Shown: positions 44,446-54,137 of the stretch, one piece after another
How positions within the stretch are numbered: position 1 is the first letter of the stretch
Layout: each line of letters begins with the position of its first letter
Assembly: GCA_031367345.1 (NCBI GenBank)
Contig: JANLPR010000045.1
Location: forward strand, 70,852-134,851
Direction of reading: 5' to 3'
Source: JADKIH01 sp031367345
Lineage (GTDB): Bacteria; Bacteroidota; Bacteroidia; AKYH767-A; 2013-40CM-41-45
DNA: 64,000 nucleotides
Notes under the pieces: model-generated
Database searches by the model: none
The model's input: only the letters and a program-made list of their open reading frames with translations
Told to the model about the DNA's origin: nothing
Position numbers and translations under genes: made by a program

Positions 44446-45837
44446 ATGAAAAGTAAAAAAAATAAATTATTGAAATGGTTAATCATTGCTGTTGTGGCTT
44501 TGATTGTATTAGGTGTAATTGGTAAAAAAGCCGGATGGATTGGCGGACAGGAAAAGAAATCTGTTGCAACTGAAAAGGCAAAAAAGCGTGATGTCATTGA
44601 AATTGTTTCTGCTAGTGGAAAAATACAACCTGAGGTTCAAGTAAAAATTAGCCCGGATGTATCAGGTGAAATTGTTGAACTTCACGTAAAGGAAGGCGAT
44701 AGAGTAACAAAAGGCCAATTGCTAGCGAAGATATTACCAGATATTTATCAGTCGTATCTCGATCGTTCTGTAGCTGCACTGAATTCTTCTAAAGCGAATC
44801 TTGGAAATTCAAAGTCACGTTTGCTGCAAGCAGAATCGCAATACGAAAAAGCAAAATCTGCCTATGACAGAAATAAAAAACTGTTCGATGAAAAACTAAT
44901 TTCTGCTTCTGAATGGGAAGGAGTTAAATCTGCTACTGAAGTTGCCAAAGCAGAAGTAGATGCTGCCAATCAAAATATCTCTGGTAGTGAATTTGGTATT
45001 AGAAGTTCGGAAGCTTCGGTAAAAGAAGCGCAAGACAATCTTAGAAAGACAACTATTTTTGCTCCTGTTGATGGTACTATCTCTAAATTAGGAGTAGAAA
45101 AAGGCGAACGTGTGGTTGGTACTTCTCAAATGGCAGGAACGGAAATGTTTGTTCTCGCCAATTTAAATGAAATGGAAGTTAATGTTGATGTGAATGAAAA
45201 TGATATTGTTCGCGTTCATGTTGGCGATACAGCTTCAATTGAAGTGGATGCATACGTTGGTAAAAAGTTTAAAGGCATAGTAACTGAAGTTGCAAATTCT
45301 GCCAATGTAAGTGGAATGAGCGTTGATCAAGTAACTAATTTTACTGTTAAGGTTCGGATTCTTCGTGAATCATATTTAGATATTTCTGACAAAGATCATC
45401 CGGAAAGAAATGTTTTTAATCCTGGTATGTCTGCAACAGTCGATATAAGAACTAAGCGAGTTCTAAATGTTGTTACGGTTCCAATTCAATCGGTAACAAC
45501 GCGCGATACTACTGCATTAATGAAATCGGAAAAGTCATTTGGTGATCAAGAAATGACAGATCAAAGTGATATAGAAGTAAAAGATACTAAAGAAAAAACA
45601 GATGATGTTGAGAAGAAAGATATCGAATGTGTTTTTGTTTATAATGCAGGTAAAGTTAAGCTTGTGTCTGTAAAAACAGGTATTCAAGATAATAACTACA
45701 TTGAAATTATTTCGGGTTTAACTGAAGGACAAGAAGTTGTTTCTGCCCCTTACAGTCTAGTCGCTAAATCCTTAAAAGATGGTGACTTGGTAGAGAAGAT
45801 TGACAAAGACAAGCTTTACAGTGCTCCTAAAAAATAG
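44446..45837 (+). CDS. Periplasmic adaptor (HlyD/MacA-type membrane fusion protein)
   Basis: 463 residues. N-terminal membrane anchor (LLKWLIIAVVALIVLGVIGK), a lipoyl-like hairpin (VKISPDVSGEIVELHVKEGD), a long alpha-helical coiled coil to about residue 200, the second lipoyl half (FAPVDGTISKLGVEKGERV), and beta-barrel and membrane-proximal parts. An acidic, low-complexity stretch (SDIEVKDTKEKTDDVEKKD) is inserted near residue 390. Such adaptors normally join TolC to an ABC or RND pump, but no pump gene follows here; tsaB starts 5 bases later. Confidence 0.9.
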   Translation: MKSKKNKLLKWLIIAVVALIVLGVIGKKAGWIGGQEKKSVATEKAKKRDVIEIVSASGKIQPEVQVKISPDVSGEIVELHVKEGDRVTKGQLLAKILPDIYQSYLDRSVAALNSSKANLGNSKSRLLQAESQYEKAKSAYDRNKKLFDEKLISASEWEGVKSATEVAKAEVDAANQNISGSEFGIRSSEASVKEAQDNLRKTTIFAPVDGTISKLGVEKGERVVGTSQMAGTEMFVLANLNEMEVNVDVNENDIVRVHVGDTASIEVDAYVGKKFKGIVTEVANSANVSGMSVDQVTNFTVKVRILRESYLDISDKDHPERNVFNPGMSATVDIRTKRVLNVVTVPIQSVTTRDTTALMKSEKSFGDQEMTDQSDIEVKDTKEKTDDVEKKDIECVFVYNAGKVKLVSVKTGIQDNNYIEIISGLTEGQEVVSAPYSLVAKSLKDGDLVEKIDKDKLYSAPKK

Positions 45838-45842
45838 CTTCT

Positions 45843-46517
45843 ATGTCGTTGATTCTCTCTCTTGAAACAGCTACTACTAACTGTTCTGTAGCCTTGTCGA
45901 ACGATGGGAAAATAGTTGCTGTAAGATCTATCAACGACGGATTCTCTCATTCAGAAAAAATAAATATTTTTATTGCTGAAGTACTTGAACAAGCAAACAA
46001 GATAATCAATCAACTTGAAGCTGTGGCAGTAAGTATTGGCCCGGGTTCATACACCGGATTGCGAATTGGTGTAAGCACAGCGAAAGGATTATGCTATGGA
46101 TTAGGTATCCCTTTGATAGCTGTCAATACTCTTGATGCTATGGCAGAAGGTATTGCCGCCACTCCCGACGAGTTAATAATACCTATGATCGACGCACGAC
46201 GTATGGAAGCTTATTGTGCTGTTTACACTTCGGATAAAAAAAATATGGCAGCTGCGGAAGCAGTAATCATAGATGAACAATTCTATTTACGATTTAGAGA
46301 AAACAACAACTTAGTTTTAGCTGGCGATGGTGCTGACAAATGTATTCCGCTTTTTCAAAATGAAAATTCTATTCGAATTCTTTCAAGTTTTGTACCGAAA
46401 GCTGAATATGTTTCTATTGTAGCTAATCGCAAATTCCACAGACAAGAATTTGAAAACGTTTCTCTTATTGAGCCATTTTATTTAAAAGAATATCTAGCAG
46501 GAAAGAAAAAAGAATAA
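45843..46517 (+). CDS. tsaB: tRNA threonylcarbamoyladenosine biosynthesis protein TsaB
   Basis: 224 residues, ASKHA-fold partner of TsaD in making t6A37 of tRNAs that read ANN codons. It begins LILSLETATTNCSVALSNDG, contains the conserved SIGPGSYTGLRIGVSTAKGL and LIPMIDARRMEAYCAVY. The length is normal for TsaB (TsaD would be about 340). It ends 6 bases from the end of pyc on the other strand. Confidence 0.95.
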   Translation: MSLILSLETATTNCSVALSNDGKIVAVRSINDGFSHSEKINIFIAEVLEQANKIINQLEAVAVSIGPGSYTGLRIGVSTAKGLCYGLGIPLIAVNTLDAMAEGIAATPDELIIPMIDARRMEAYCAVYTSDKKNMAAAEAVIIDEQFYLRFRENNNLVLAGDGADKCIPLFQNENSIRILSSFVPKAEYVSIVANRKFHRQEFENVSLIEPFYLKEYLAGKKKE

Positions 46518-46530
46518 TTCAAATTATTCT
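46511..46530. repeat. Palindrome over the facing stop codons of tsaB and pyc
   Basis: AGAATAATT (46511-46519) and AATTATTCT (46522-46530) form a perfect 9-bp inverted repeat with a 2-base centre. Each arm contains the GAA-TAA end of one gene. AT-rich and without GC clamp or T-run, it is at best a weak bidirectional terminator. Confidence 0.5.
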
Positions 46531-49500
46531 CGTTCTATAATAAGATCTTCGTTTTCTACCATGGTCATTTCAGGCAAATGAATTTTCTTTATTTTCAAAT
46601 CATTGTTTGCTGTGATTGTTGTTTCCATTTTCATAGCTTCAATGGTAAATAGCGGAGCATTTTTCTTGACGATGTCTCCTTCTTTTACAAATATTTTGGT
46701 TAATCGCCCTTGTAATGGTGAACCGATTTGTGAATCAGATTTCGCTTTCGAATTTGATTGCTTTTCAACCTTGGCTTTATTATCTTTTACTTCGATTGAT
46801 CGTGTTTGTCCGTTCAAACGAAAGAATACGGTTTTGTTTCCACTCTCATCTGCATTTTCAGAAATATATAATAAACGAATGATTAGTGTTTTGCCTTGTC
46901 CAATATTTACAAGAATCTCTTCATTACTTTTCATCCCATAGAAAAATGCCGGTGTGGGTATTGCACTTATATCGCCAAATTGCTTTGTGAAATTATAATA
47001 TTCTTCGAAAACTTTCGGATAAAATTTCCAAGAAAGAAAATCGAAGAAGCTTTGGTAGTTGTCAAATTTATTTTGGAATAATTCAAATTCTTTTTCAAAA
47101 TCGATTGGCGCCAAATGTGCGTTGGGTAAATCGGTATATGGTTTTTCGTCTTTTAAAATAATTTTTTGCAATTCTGTGGGCCATCCTCCAAAGGGTTGTC
47201 CCAAATCTCCACGCATCATACTCTTTACCGACTCAGGGAAAGCTAAATTCTCTTTCGTAAAAATATCTTCTTTCGTAAGTTTATTGTTAACCATAAACAT
47301 GGCCATGTCTCCTACAACTTTTGAAGAAGGTGTTACTTTTACAATATCACCAAAAAGCTCATTCACTTCTTCATACGCTTTTTTAATATCGTCCATCCTT
47401 TCTTCTAATCCCAATGCAGTTGCTTGAGGTTTTAAGTTGGAATACTGTCCACCCGGAATTTCATGCTTATAGACTTCTGCAGTTCCTGCCATCAATCCAC
47501 TCTCAAACGGATAATAATATTCACGAACGGTTTCCCAATAGTTCGAAAATTTATTTAGTGAATTAACATTGGTGGTCGTCTCATATGGAGTGTTTTTCAA
47601 ACATTCTACCAATACATTAAAATTGGGTTGACTTGTTAAGCCTGAGAGCGAACTTAGAGCAACATCTACGATATCGACGCCTGATTCTATCGCTTTTAAA
47701 TATGTTGCATTCTGAATTGAAGAAGTGTCGTGCGTATGTAAATGAATTGGAATGCCGATGACTTTTTTTAATTCAGTAACCAAAATTTCTGCGGCATAAG
47801 GTTTTAATAAACCTGCCATATCTTTAATAGCCAATATATGCGCCCCTTCGTCTTCTAATTGTTTCGCCAAATCAAGATAATATTGCAATGAATATTTATT
47901 CCTCTTCGGATCCATAAAATCGCCGGTATAACAAATACAGGCTTCAGCTATTCCTCCTGTACGTTCTCTTACGGCATGTATAGAATTTTTCATGCTGTCT
48001 ACCCAATTTAATGAATCGAAAATTCTGAAAACATCAATTCCGCTATCCCAACTTTTTTCAATGAATTTTGACACTAAATTATCGGGGTAGGAAGTATAGC
48101 CTACCGCATTGGAACCTCGGATCAGCATTTGTAAAAGAATGTTCGGTATGGCGGAACGCATAGCTTCCAATCTTTTCCACGGACATTCATGTAAAAAACG
48201 TAATGCTACATCAAAGGTTGCACCGCCCCATACTTCCATTGAAAATAATTCAGGATGATGAAACGCAAAACTTTCTGCCACTTTCAATATATCTGTAGAT
48301 CGAATTCGTGTTGCCAACAATGATTGATGAGCATCACGAAAAGTAGTGTCGGTAAACATTACTTGCTTATTTTCTTTCAACCATTGCGAAAATTTGTCAG
48401 GCCCCATTTCGTCAAGCAACTGCTTTGTTCCGGGAATAATTTTTATTGTTCTATCAAATTCTGGGACTACCGCCGGTAGAAATATTTTAGATGTATCTTT
48501 TTTCGAGATATCAGGATTTCCATTTACTAATACATCTGCTAGGTATTTTAGAATTTTTGTTCCTCTATCTTGCCGTATTTGAAATTGGAAAAGGCTTGGG
48601 TTTTTTTCTATAAATCGAACTGTAAATTTTCCCGATTCAAACTCCGGATGTGCAAGTACGTTCTCAAGAAAAAGTATATTTGTTTTTACTCCTCTGATTC
48701 TAAATTCTCTTAGCGCTCTTAATAGTCGCTGTCGTGCCCCTTTTATCGTTCTTCCTTTAGCCGTAATTTTTACAAGCATTGAATCAAAGAATGGCGACAC
48801 TTTTACGCCTTGATACGAACTTCCTTCGTCGAGCCGAATTCCATATCCTCCCGCATGACGATAAGCTATGATTGTACCATAGTCGGGTTTGAAATCATTT
48901 TTAGGATCTTCTGTAGTAATACGACATTGTATTGCTACTCCTGTAATTCGAATATTTTCCTGAGTTGGAATTTCTAATGGCGACTCATGCAATGAATGTC
49001 CATCTGCTATCAACAATTGAGAACGTACAATATCAATTCCTGTAATTTCTTCGGTTACGGTATGTTCTACTTGTATTCTGGGATTTACTTCTATGAAATA
49101 TATATTCTCATTTTCGTCAACCAAAAACTCAACGGTACCGGCATTGTTGTACTTAACTTTTTTAGCTATACTGAGTGCGTAATCGTACAGTTTTTGTTTG
49201 GCAGCTTTACTGAGTGTTGGAGCAGGGGCCATTTCCACAACTTTCTGAAACCGTCGTTGAATACTACAGTCTCTCTCGTATAGATGAATAATGTTTCCAT
49301 GATTGTCGCCTAGTATTTGAACTTCGATATGCTTGGGGTCATCAATAAATTTTTCAATGAAAATGGTATCGTCACCAAATGCATTTCCTGCTTCGCGTTG
49401 TGCTTCTAAAAATGATTTTTCTAAATTTTCTTCGTCACGTATTACTCTCATTCCACGTCCACCACCACCGGCGCTGGCTTTTAAGATGACAGGGAAACCA

Positions 49501-49961
49501 ATACGTTTCGCTTCTTCTAAAACAATTGTTGGCGAGGTGAGATTTTTTTTATTGTCTTCTATTACCGGAACATTACACGCTCGTGCAACAAGTTTCGATT
49601 TTACTTTGTCGCCCAATTGATCCATTACCTCCGGGGCGGGACCTACAAAAATAATTCCTTCTTCTCTGCACCTACTTGCAAATAGAACATTTTCTGAAAG
49701 AAAGCCATAGCCCGGGTGAATCGCATTTATTTTATTCTGCTTTGCAACTCGAAGAATTTCTTCTATGTTTAAATATGGTTTCAGCGGATCATTATCATTC
49801 CCGATCTGATAAGCTTCATCAGCTTTAAAGCGGTGCAAAGAGTAACGGTCTTCGTAAGTAAAAACGGCAACGGTACGAATACCTAATTCAGCTGCAGCAC
49901 GTAGAACTCGGATCGCGATTTCGCCTCTGTTTGCTACAAGAATTTTATGAATTTTTTCCAT
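46524..49961 (-). CDS. pyc: Pyruvate carboxylase
   Basis: Makes oxaloacetate from pyruvate, bicarbonate and ATP to refill the TCA cycle. 1145 residues in one chain, full length. Domains in order: biotin carboxylase (KILVANRGEIAIRVLRAA, ASAGGGGRGMRVI, EVNPRIQVEHTVTEE), carboxyltransferase (FTDTTFRDAHQSLLATRIRS; metal-binding His in PIHLHTHDTS), the allosteric/PC-tetramerisation part, and a C-terminal biotin carrier domain with EAMKMETT, biotin lysine at K1111. Single-gene transcription unit on the minus strand, convergent with tsaB. Confidence 0.97.
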   Translation of the reverse strand: MEKIHKILVANRGEIAIRVLRAAAELGIRTVAVFTYEDRYSLHRFKADEAYQIGNDNDPLKPYLNIEEILRVAKQNKINAIHPGYGFLSENVLFASRCREEGIIFVGPAPEVMDQLGDKVKSKLVARACNVPVIEDNKKNLTSPTIVLEEAKRIGFPVILKASAGGGGRGMRVIRDEENLEKSFLEAQREAGNAFGDDTIFIEKFIDDPKHIEVQILGDNHGNIIHLYERDCSIQRRFQKVVEMAPAPTLSKAAKQKLYDYALSIAKKVKYNNAGTVEFLVDENENIYFIEVNPRIQVEHTVTEEITGIDIVRSQLLIADGHSLHESPLEIPTQENIRITGVAIQCRITTEDPKNDFKPDYGTIIAYRHAGGYGIRLDEGSSYQGVKVSPFFDSMLVKITAKGRTIKGARQRLLRALREFRIRGVKTNILFLENVLAHPEFESGKFTVRFIEKNPSLFQFQIRQDRGTKILKYLADVLVNGNPDISKKDTSKIFLPAVVPEFDRTIKIIPGTKQLLDEMGPDKFSQWLKENKQVMFTDTTFRDAHQSLLATRIRSTDILKVAESFAFHHPELFSMEVWGGATFDVALRFLHECPWKRLEAMRSAIPNILLQMLIRGSNAVGYTSYPDNLVSKFIEKSWDSGIDVFRIFDSLNWVDSMKNSIHAVRERTGGIAEACICYTGDFMDPKRNKYSLQYYLDLAKQLEDEGAHILAIKDMAGLLKPYAAEILVTELKKVIGIPIHLHTHDTSSIQNATYLKAIESGVDIVDVALSSLSGLTSQPNFNVLVECLKNTPYETTTNVNSLNKFSNYWETVREYYYPFESGLMAGTAEVYKHEIPGGQYSNLKPQATALGLEERMDDIKKAYEEVNELFGDIVKVTPSSKVVGDMAMFMVNNKLTKEDIFTKENLAFPESVKSMMRGDLGQPFGGWPTELQKIILKDEKPYTDLPNAHLAPIDFEKEFELFQNKFDNYQSFFDFLSWKFYPKVFEEYYNFTKQFGDISAIPTPAFFYGMKSNEEILVNIGQGKTLIIRLLYISENADESGNKTVFFRLNGQTRSIEVKDNKAKVEKQSNSKAKSDSQIGSPLQGRLTKIFVKEGDIVKKNAPLFTIEAMKMETTITANNDLKIKKIHLPEMTMVENEDLIIERE

Positions 49962-50101
49962 CTAGAGTAGGGAATGATAGTTGGTATTTAAATACGCAAT
50001 TATTGTCCTAGAGTTGCTAAATAAAAAATTACGTGCAATTAAAAAACCACTCGTCATTACAAACAGAATTCTACCACAACGGACGTTAGATTTATACTGT
50101 T

Positions 50102-52222
50102 TTAATTCTTCAGAAATTTAAGAGCTTCTGAAGTCGTTTCTACTGGTAATTTGCATGTTTTATTTTCGCAAACATAAATAAGCGTTTTATTGTTTACAAA
50201 ACGGTCTTCCAGTAATGACAATTTGCTCGCATTATTTACACTTCCGGCTAAAAGCATATTCGGCAAGTAATTCGATGCAATTGACTTTCGTTCTTTCATC
50301 GCATCTTTACCTGCAATCACTGTTTGCTTAAAATTGCCGGTGATATTCATAATCAGATTCGCCCAATTACTATAAGCTGATCCCCATCGTGGCATGTCGC
50401 CCATTACTGCTATTGCCATTTCTCTTGATATCGTGCTATACCTTTTGTCATCGAAATATTCTCCAAGTATAAATAAATTATTTGCCATCTCTGAATTAGA
50501 AGAAGGAATAACATTATCTGTAATTTCTTTTATTCTACTGATTAATGAATGATCGATATTTGAAGTAAACCAAAACAAACCATTTTCGCTATCATAATAA
50601 TGCTCTACGCCATCTTCAGTTAATTCGCGTGCCTTGGTCAACCAACTATCGTTGAATGTTGATTGGTATAGTTCAATTAATGCTGAAATTGTAAATGCAT
50701 AGTCGTCGAGATAACCAGTTTCTAACTTATCTTTCTGACCCTCGATGTGCAATAAATTTCCTGAGCTGTTCACACAATCTTCCAAGATATTATTCATACA
50801 TAAAACTGCTTCTTCTTTTAAGGAGTCGTCTCCGAACGCTGAATAAGCATCGCACAATGAATTTACCATTAATGCATTCCAAGAAGTAACTACTTTTTTG
50901 TCTAGTCCGGGGTGTATACGTGCGTTGCGGATAGTAAGCAAAAGCTCTTTAGCATCTGAAATATATTGTTCGAATTCTTCATTCGACAAATTATATTTAT
51001 TGGCAAGCGATAAATTGTCTTTGTCACGCAAGAGAATATAATTGTCGTGCTCCCAATATCCGTTTTTGTTGATATTAAAATAGTCGGCTAACAATTCTTT
51101 TTCTTTTCCATTTGGTATTGGTGGAAAATTAATAGCTTCAAAATCTTTTTTATTCCACACATAAAATTTTCCTTCTTCGCCTTCCGAATCAGCATCCAAA
51201 GCCGAATAATATCTGCCTTTTCCATCCGACATTTCTCTCTTTAGAAATGCAATGGTCTCAAGTGCTATTTGTTTGTATAATGGATTTCTATAATGTTGGA
51301 ATGCTTTTGAATAGAGTGAAATTAATTGAGCATTATCGTAAAGCATTTTTTCGAAATGTGGAAGCTTCCATTCATTGTCGGTCGAATACCTGGCAAAACC
51401 ACCACCTACCTGATCGTATATTCCGCCATACGCCATTTTTTTAAGAGTGAGTTCAACAAAATCATTTAGTTTTTTGTTGTCATTTGAAACAGCATACCGA
51501 AGTAAAAATTCATAATTGTTCGGTAAAGGAAATTTAGGCGAACGATCGGTTCCTCCATTGGTAAAGTCGAAGTATTTTGTCCACTCTTCCACTGTTTTGT
51601 CGACCACTGCCATTTCAATTTTCGACGTGTCCTTTAATGGATTTACAATTTCAGGCTTATGAATGCCTTGTAATAATTCTTCGGCATATTTTTCTGCTTG
51701 CGGTTGGTTTTCTTTGTAGTAAGTAGAAAGTTTATATAAGAGATCGTTCCATGTATTATTTGGAAAATAAGTACCACCATAAATTGGTTTTCCATTTGGA
51801 AGTGCAAAACAATTCAATGGCCAGCCACCACTACCTGTCATTAGCTGTACGGCTTTCATATAAATCTGATCGATGTCAGGACGCTCTTCACGATCAACTT
51901 TGATGCAGATAAAATGTTCGTTCATGATTTTCGCAGTGGCAGAATCGGTAAACGTTTCTTTCTCCATTACGTGACACCAATGGCACGATGAATAACCAAT
52001 AGATATCAATACCAATTTATTTTCAGCTTTTGCTTTTTCCCAGGCTGCAGTAGACCACGGATACCAATCAACCGGATTGTGTGCATGCTGTTGGAGGTAT
52101 AAACTAGTTTCACTTTTAAGGTGATTGGCGGGGTTTGAATTCATTTTTGAAGGGCTCAAGTGATTGCATGTTACCAAAAATATGGCAACAGACACACTTA
52201 GTATGGTCTTTATTACTTGCAA
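50102..52222 (-). CDS. Thioredoxin-domain protein, DUF255/YyaL family
   Basis: 706 residues. N-terminal thioredoxin-like DUF255 domain with LVLISIGYSSCHWCHVMEKE (CxxC), VDREERPDIDQIYM and TGSGGWPLNCF. This is followed by an (alpha/alpha)6-barrel of the N-acylglucosamine 2-epimerase/cellobiose-epimerase type (GGIYDQVGGGFARYSTD, YSALDADSEGEEGKFYVW, VTSWNALMVNSLCDAY). The N-terminus IKTILSVSVAIFLVTCNHLS is a signal sequence with a Cys, resembling a lipobox but with Thr before the Cys, so lipoprotein status is uncertain. The biochemical role of the family is unknown. Expressed divergently from rplU. Confidence 0.9.
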   Translation of the reverse strand: MQVIKTILSVSVAIFLVTCNHLSPSKMNSNPANHLKSETSLYLQQHAHNPVDWYPWSTAAWEKAKAENKLVLISIGYSSCHWCHVMEKETFTDSATAKIMNEHFICIKVDREERPDIDQIYMKAVQLMTGSGGWPLNCFALPNGKPIYGGTYFPNNTWNDLLYKLSTYYKENQPQAEKYAEELLQGIHKPEIVNPLKDTSKIEMAVVDKTVEEWTKYFDFTNGGTDRSPKFPLPNNYEFLLRYAVSNDNKKLNDFVELTLKKMAYGGIYDQVGGGFARYSTDNEWKLPHFEKMLYDNAQLISLYSKAFQHYRNPLYKQIALETIAFLKREMSDGKGRYYSALDADSEGEEGKFYVWNKKDFEAINFPPIPNGKEKELLADYFNINKNGYWEHDNYILLRDKDNLSLANKYNLSNEEFEQYISDAKELLLTIRNARIHPGLDKKVVTSWNALMVNSLCDAYSAFGDDSLKEEAVLCMNNILEDCVNSSGNLLHIEGQKDKLETGYLDDYAFTISALIELYQSTFNDSWLTKARELTEDGVEHYYDSENGLFWFTSNIDHSLISRIKEITDNVIPSSNSEMANNLFILGEYFDDKRYSTISREMAIAVMGDMPRWGSAYSNWANLIMNITGNFKQTVIAGKDAMKERKSIASNYLPNMLLAGSVNNASKLSLLEDRFVNNKTLIYVCENKTCKLPVETTSEALKFLKN

Positions 52223-52372
52223 AACAACGTATTTTAATCGTTTAACTAGTTCACTTTTTTAAAAAAAATCGCAGTGCCGAACTCTAAAACCCTATATTTT
52301 TGTTTAAAATTCAACTTATTAATAATACAGAAAGTTTATTACATGAGACTAGTAAACTAATTATTAATTCAG

Positions 52373-52403
52373 TTTTGATAATTGTTTTTTTTATATACAT
52401 TTG
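52373..52403 (+). promoter_or_regulatory. Promoter of rplU-rpmA
   Basis: TTTTG at 52373-52377, an 18-base spacer and TACATTTG (52396-52403) followed by C: the full Bacteroidota consensus. The rplU ATG lies 35 bases downstream. The best promoter in this window. Confidence 0.7.
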
Positions 52404-52438
52404 CATCCCTTAAAATAGATTACTAAGTAGAATTAGAT

Positions 52439-52750
52439 ATGTACGCAATCGTAAACATCGCCGGACAGCAATTTAAAGTGCAAAAAGACCAACAGGTCAT
52501 TGTGCATCGTTTAGTTGGTGAAGAAGGTAAAAAGCTGGAATTCAGCGACGTAGTTTTAATAGATAACGACGGAAAAATTAAAGTTGGAACCCCGGCTGTT
52601 CAAGGTGCTTCGGTTTCTGCTCGTATTGTTGGTCATTTACGTGGCGACAAAATTATCATCTTCAAAAAGAAACGTCGTAAAGGCTATCAGAAGCAATCTG
52701 GTCACCGTCAGGATCTTACAAAGATCCAAATTGATGGTATCACTGCTTAA
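52439..52750 (+). CDS. rplU: 50S ribosomal protein L21
   Basis: 103 residues, beginning MYAIVNIAGQQFKVQKDQQV, the family start, with the RNA-binding KKRRKGYQKQSGHRQ segment in the C-terminal part. It binds 23S rRNA. rpmA follows after 36 bases, the conserved arrangement in bacteria. Confidence 0.98.
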   Translation: MYAIVNIAGQQFKVQKDQQVIVHRLVGEEGKKLEFSDVVLIDNDGKIKVGTPAVQGASVSARIVGHLRGDKIIIFKKKRRKGYQKQSGHRQDLTKIQIDGITA

Positions 52751-52786
52751 TTCATCCAATTAATAACAGAATAAAAACTATAAGTA

Positions 52787-53056
52787 ATGGCACACAAAAA
52801 AGGGGTCGGTAGTTCAAGAAACGGTCGTGAATCACACAGTAAGCGCCTAGGAATTAAAATATTCGGTGGTCAACATGCTATCGCAGGAAATATCATCGTT
52901 CGTCAACGTGGTACAAGACATATGCCGGGTGCAAATGTTGGTATCGGTAAAGATCATACTCTTTATGCTCTTATCGAGGGAAAAGTTGTTTTCCGCAAAA
53001 AAGCTGATGAGAAAAGTTATGTATCTGTTGCACCGCTAGTGGTTGCTCAGGCATAA
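52787..53056 (+). CDS. rpmA: 50S ribosomal protein L27
   Basis: 89 residues, MAHKKGVGSSRNGRESHSKR at the start and RQRGTRHMPGANVGIGKDHT in the middle. The N-terminal tail reaches the peptidyl transferase centre. No cleavable N-terminal extension of the Firmicutes type is seen. The genes obgE and others that often follow are absent; a terminator comes directly after. Confidence 0.98.
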   Translation: MAHKKGVGSSRNGRESHSKRLGIKIFGGQHAIAGNIIVRQRGTRHMPGANVGIGKDHTLYALIEGKVVFRKKADEKSYVSVAPLVVAQA

Positions 53057-53082
53057 TTCAAAAAAAGAAATAATCTAAAAAT

Positions 53083-53111
53083 AGCCTTCCTTTTTGGAGG
53101 GCTTTTTTTTT
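53083..53111 (+). terminator. Intrinsic terminator after rpmA
   Basis: AGCCTTCC (53083-53090) pairs with GGAGGGCT (53096-53103), 8 bp with one G-U pair and a TTTTT loop, followed by a run of T to 53111. It closes the rplU-rpmA unit. Confidence 0.85.
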
Positions 53112-53319
53112 GGAATTCATTGAGCCTCCTTTTTCTTATCGTTCAAGAGTGATGAAAACCATAAACGCACGTTGAATTTTATTTATTAAAAATTAAATAG
53201 GTAATTTTGAGAGTGAAATAAGTGAAGTCATTTTGGGATTCGAAAAGCTTATTAGTATTTAAATTTATTTCCAATGATAACATTCGAGCGAACAATTATC
53301 AACTATCAACACGAAGAAA

Positions 53320-54006
53320 ATGATCACCAAACAAACAATTGTTTTTCTTAAAGCCATTAAGAAAAACAATAACAGAGAATGGTTCGATAAAAACAAAGAG
53401 AAATATCTTGTTGCAAAAGATAATGTTGCAGAGGTAATAGATGGATTTCTTAAAGAGGCTACAAAATTTGAAAAAGGTTTTTCCGGCTTAACTTCAAAGT
53501 CGTGCATGTATCGCATTTATCGTGATGTTCGTTTTTCAAAAGACAAACGTCCGTATAAAAATAATTTGGGCGCCAGTATTAATGTTGGGGGTAAAAAAGC
53601 AAATAATGCCGGCTACTACATTCATATAGAGCCCGGCAATTCGATGATAGCCGGCGGTATGTGGATGCCCCCTACTGATCAATTAAAAATGATCCGGCAA
53701 GAAATTGATTACAATGGAATTTTTTTTAGAAAAATCTTAGCGAAAAAAGAGTTTGCAGATTACTTCGGCGGACTCGATGAATCGTATATGCTCAAAACGT
53801 CTCCAAAAGGATATGATAAAGAAAACCCTTTTATCGACCTGCTAAGAATGAATAGCTTTATTGTCTGGCATAAAATTCCTGATGCAGTTTTGCTTAAAAA
53901 AGAGTTTGTAAAAGAATTAGCTAAAGGAGCAAAACTGATGAAACCTATGATCGATTTCATTAATACCTCTTTCGTCGGAAACGATTCTCCAAAAATAAAA
54001 CTGTAG
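53320..54006 (+). CDS. DUF2461 (TIGR02453) family protein
   Basis: 228 residues, cytoplasmic. Family marks: FLKAIKKNNNREWFDKNKEK at the start, YRIYRDVRFSKDKRPYKNNL, and the GYYIHIEPGNSMIAGGMWMP core. Function unknown for the whole family. An alternative start could lie slightly upstream, but the ATG at 53320 gives the usual N-terminus. It is separated by 263 bases from rpmA and by 131 from serS, so it is probably a single-gene unit. Confidence 0.9.
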   Translation: MITKQTIVFLKAIKKNNNREWFDKNKEKYLVAKDNVAEVIDGFLKEATKFEKGFSGLTSKSCMYRIYRDVRFSKDKRPYKNNLGASINVGGKKANNAGYYIHIEPGNSMIAGGMWMPPTDQLKMIRQEIDYNGIFFRKILAKKEFADYFGGLDESYMLKTSPKGYDKENPFIDLLRMNSFIVWHKIPDAVLLKKEFVKELAKGAKLMKPMIDFINTSFVGNDSPKIKL

Positions 54007-54111
54007 CACGCTCATTAAAAGCTACTTAGCATGCTCATTTAAGAAGTAATTATTAGTATTCTCTCCTGCTAACATTTGCTTCTTTTAAGCGTATCAACTC
54101 GCAAAATCTTC

Positions 54112-54119
54112 TAAATTTG
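54112..54119 (+). promoter_or_regulatory. Candidate -7 element for serS
   Basis: TAAATTTG matches TAnnTTTG, 18 bases before the serS ATG. No TTG at the right distance upstream. Confidence 0.4.
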
Positions 54120-54137
54120 TAGATATAATATTTAAGT

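Noticed and set aside
47059..47427. 122-codon plus-strand open frame
   Set aside because: Antisense shadow of the pyruvate carboxylase gene.
46524..49961. Separate acetyl-/propionyl-CoA carboxylase genes
   Set aside because: One continuous frame has biotin carboxylase, pyruvate-type carboxyltransferase (FTDTTFRDAHQS) and biotin carrier in the pyruvate carboxylase order.
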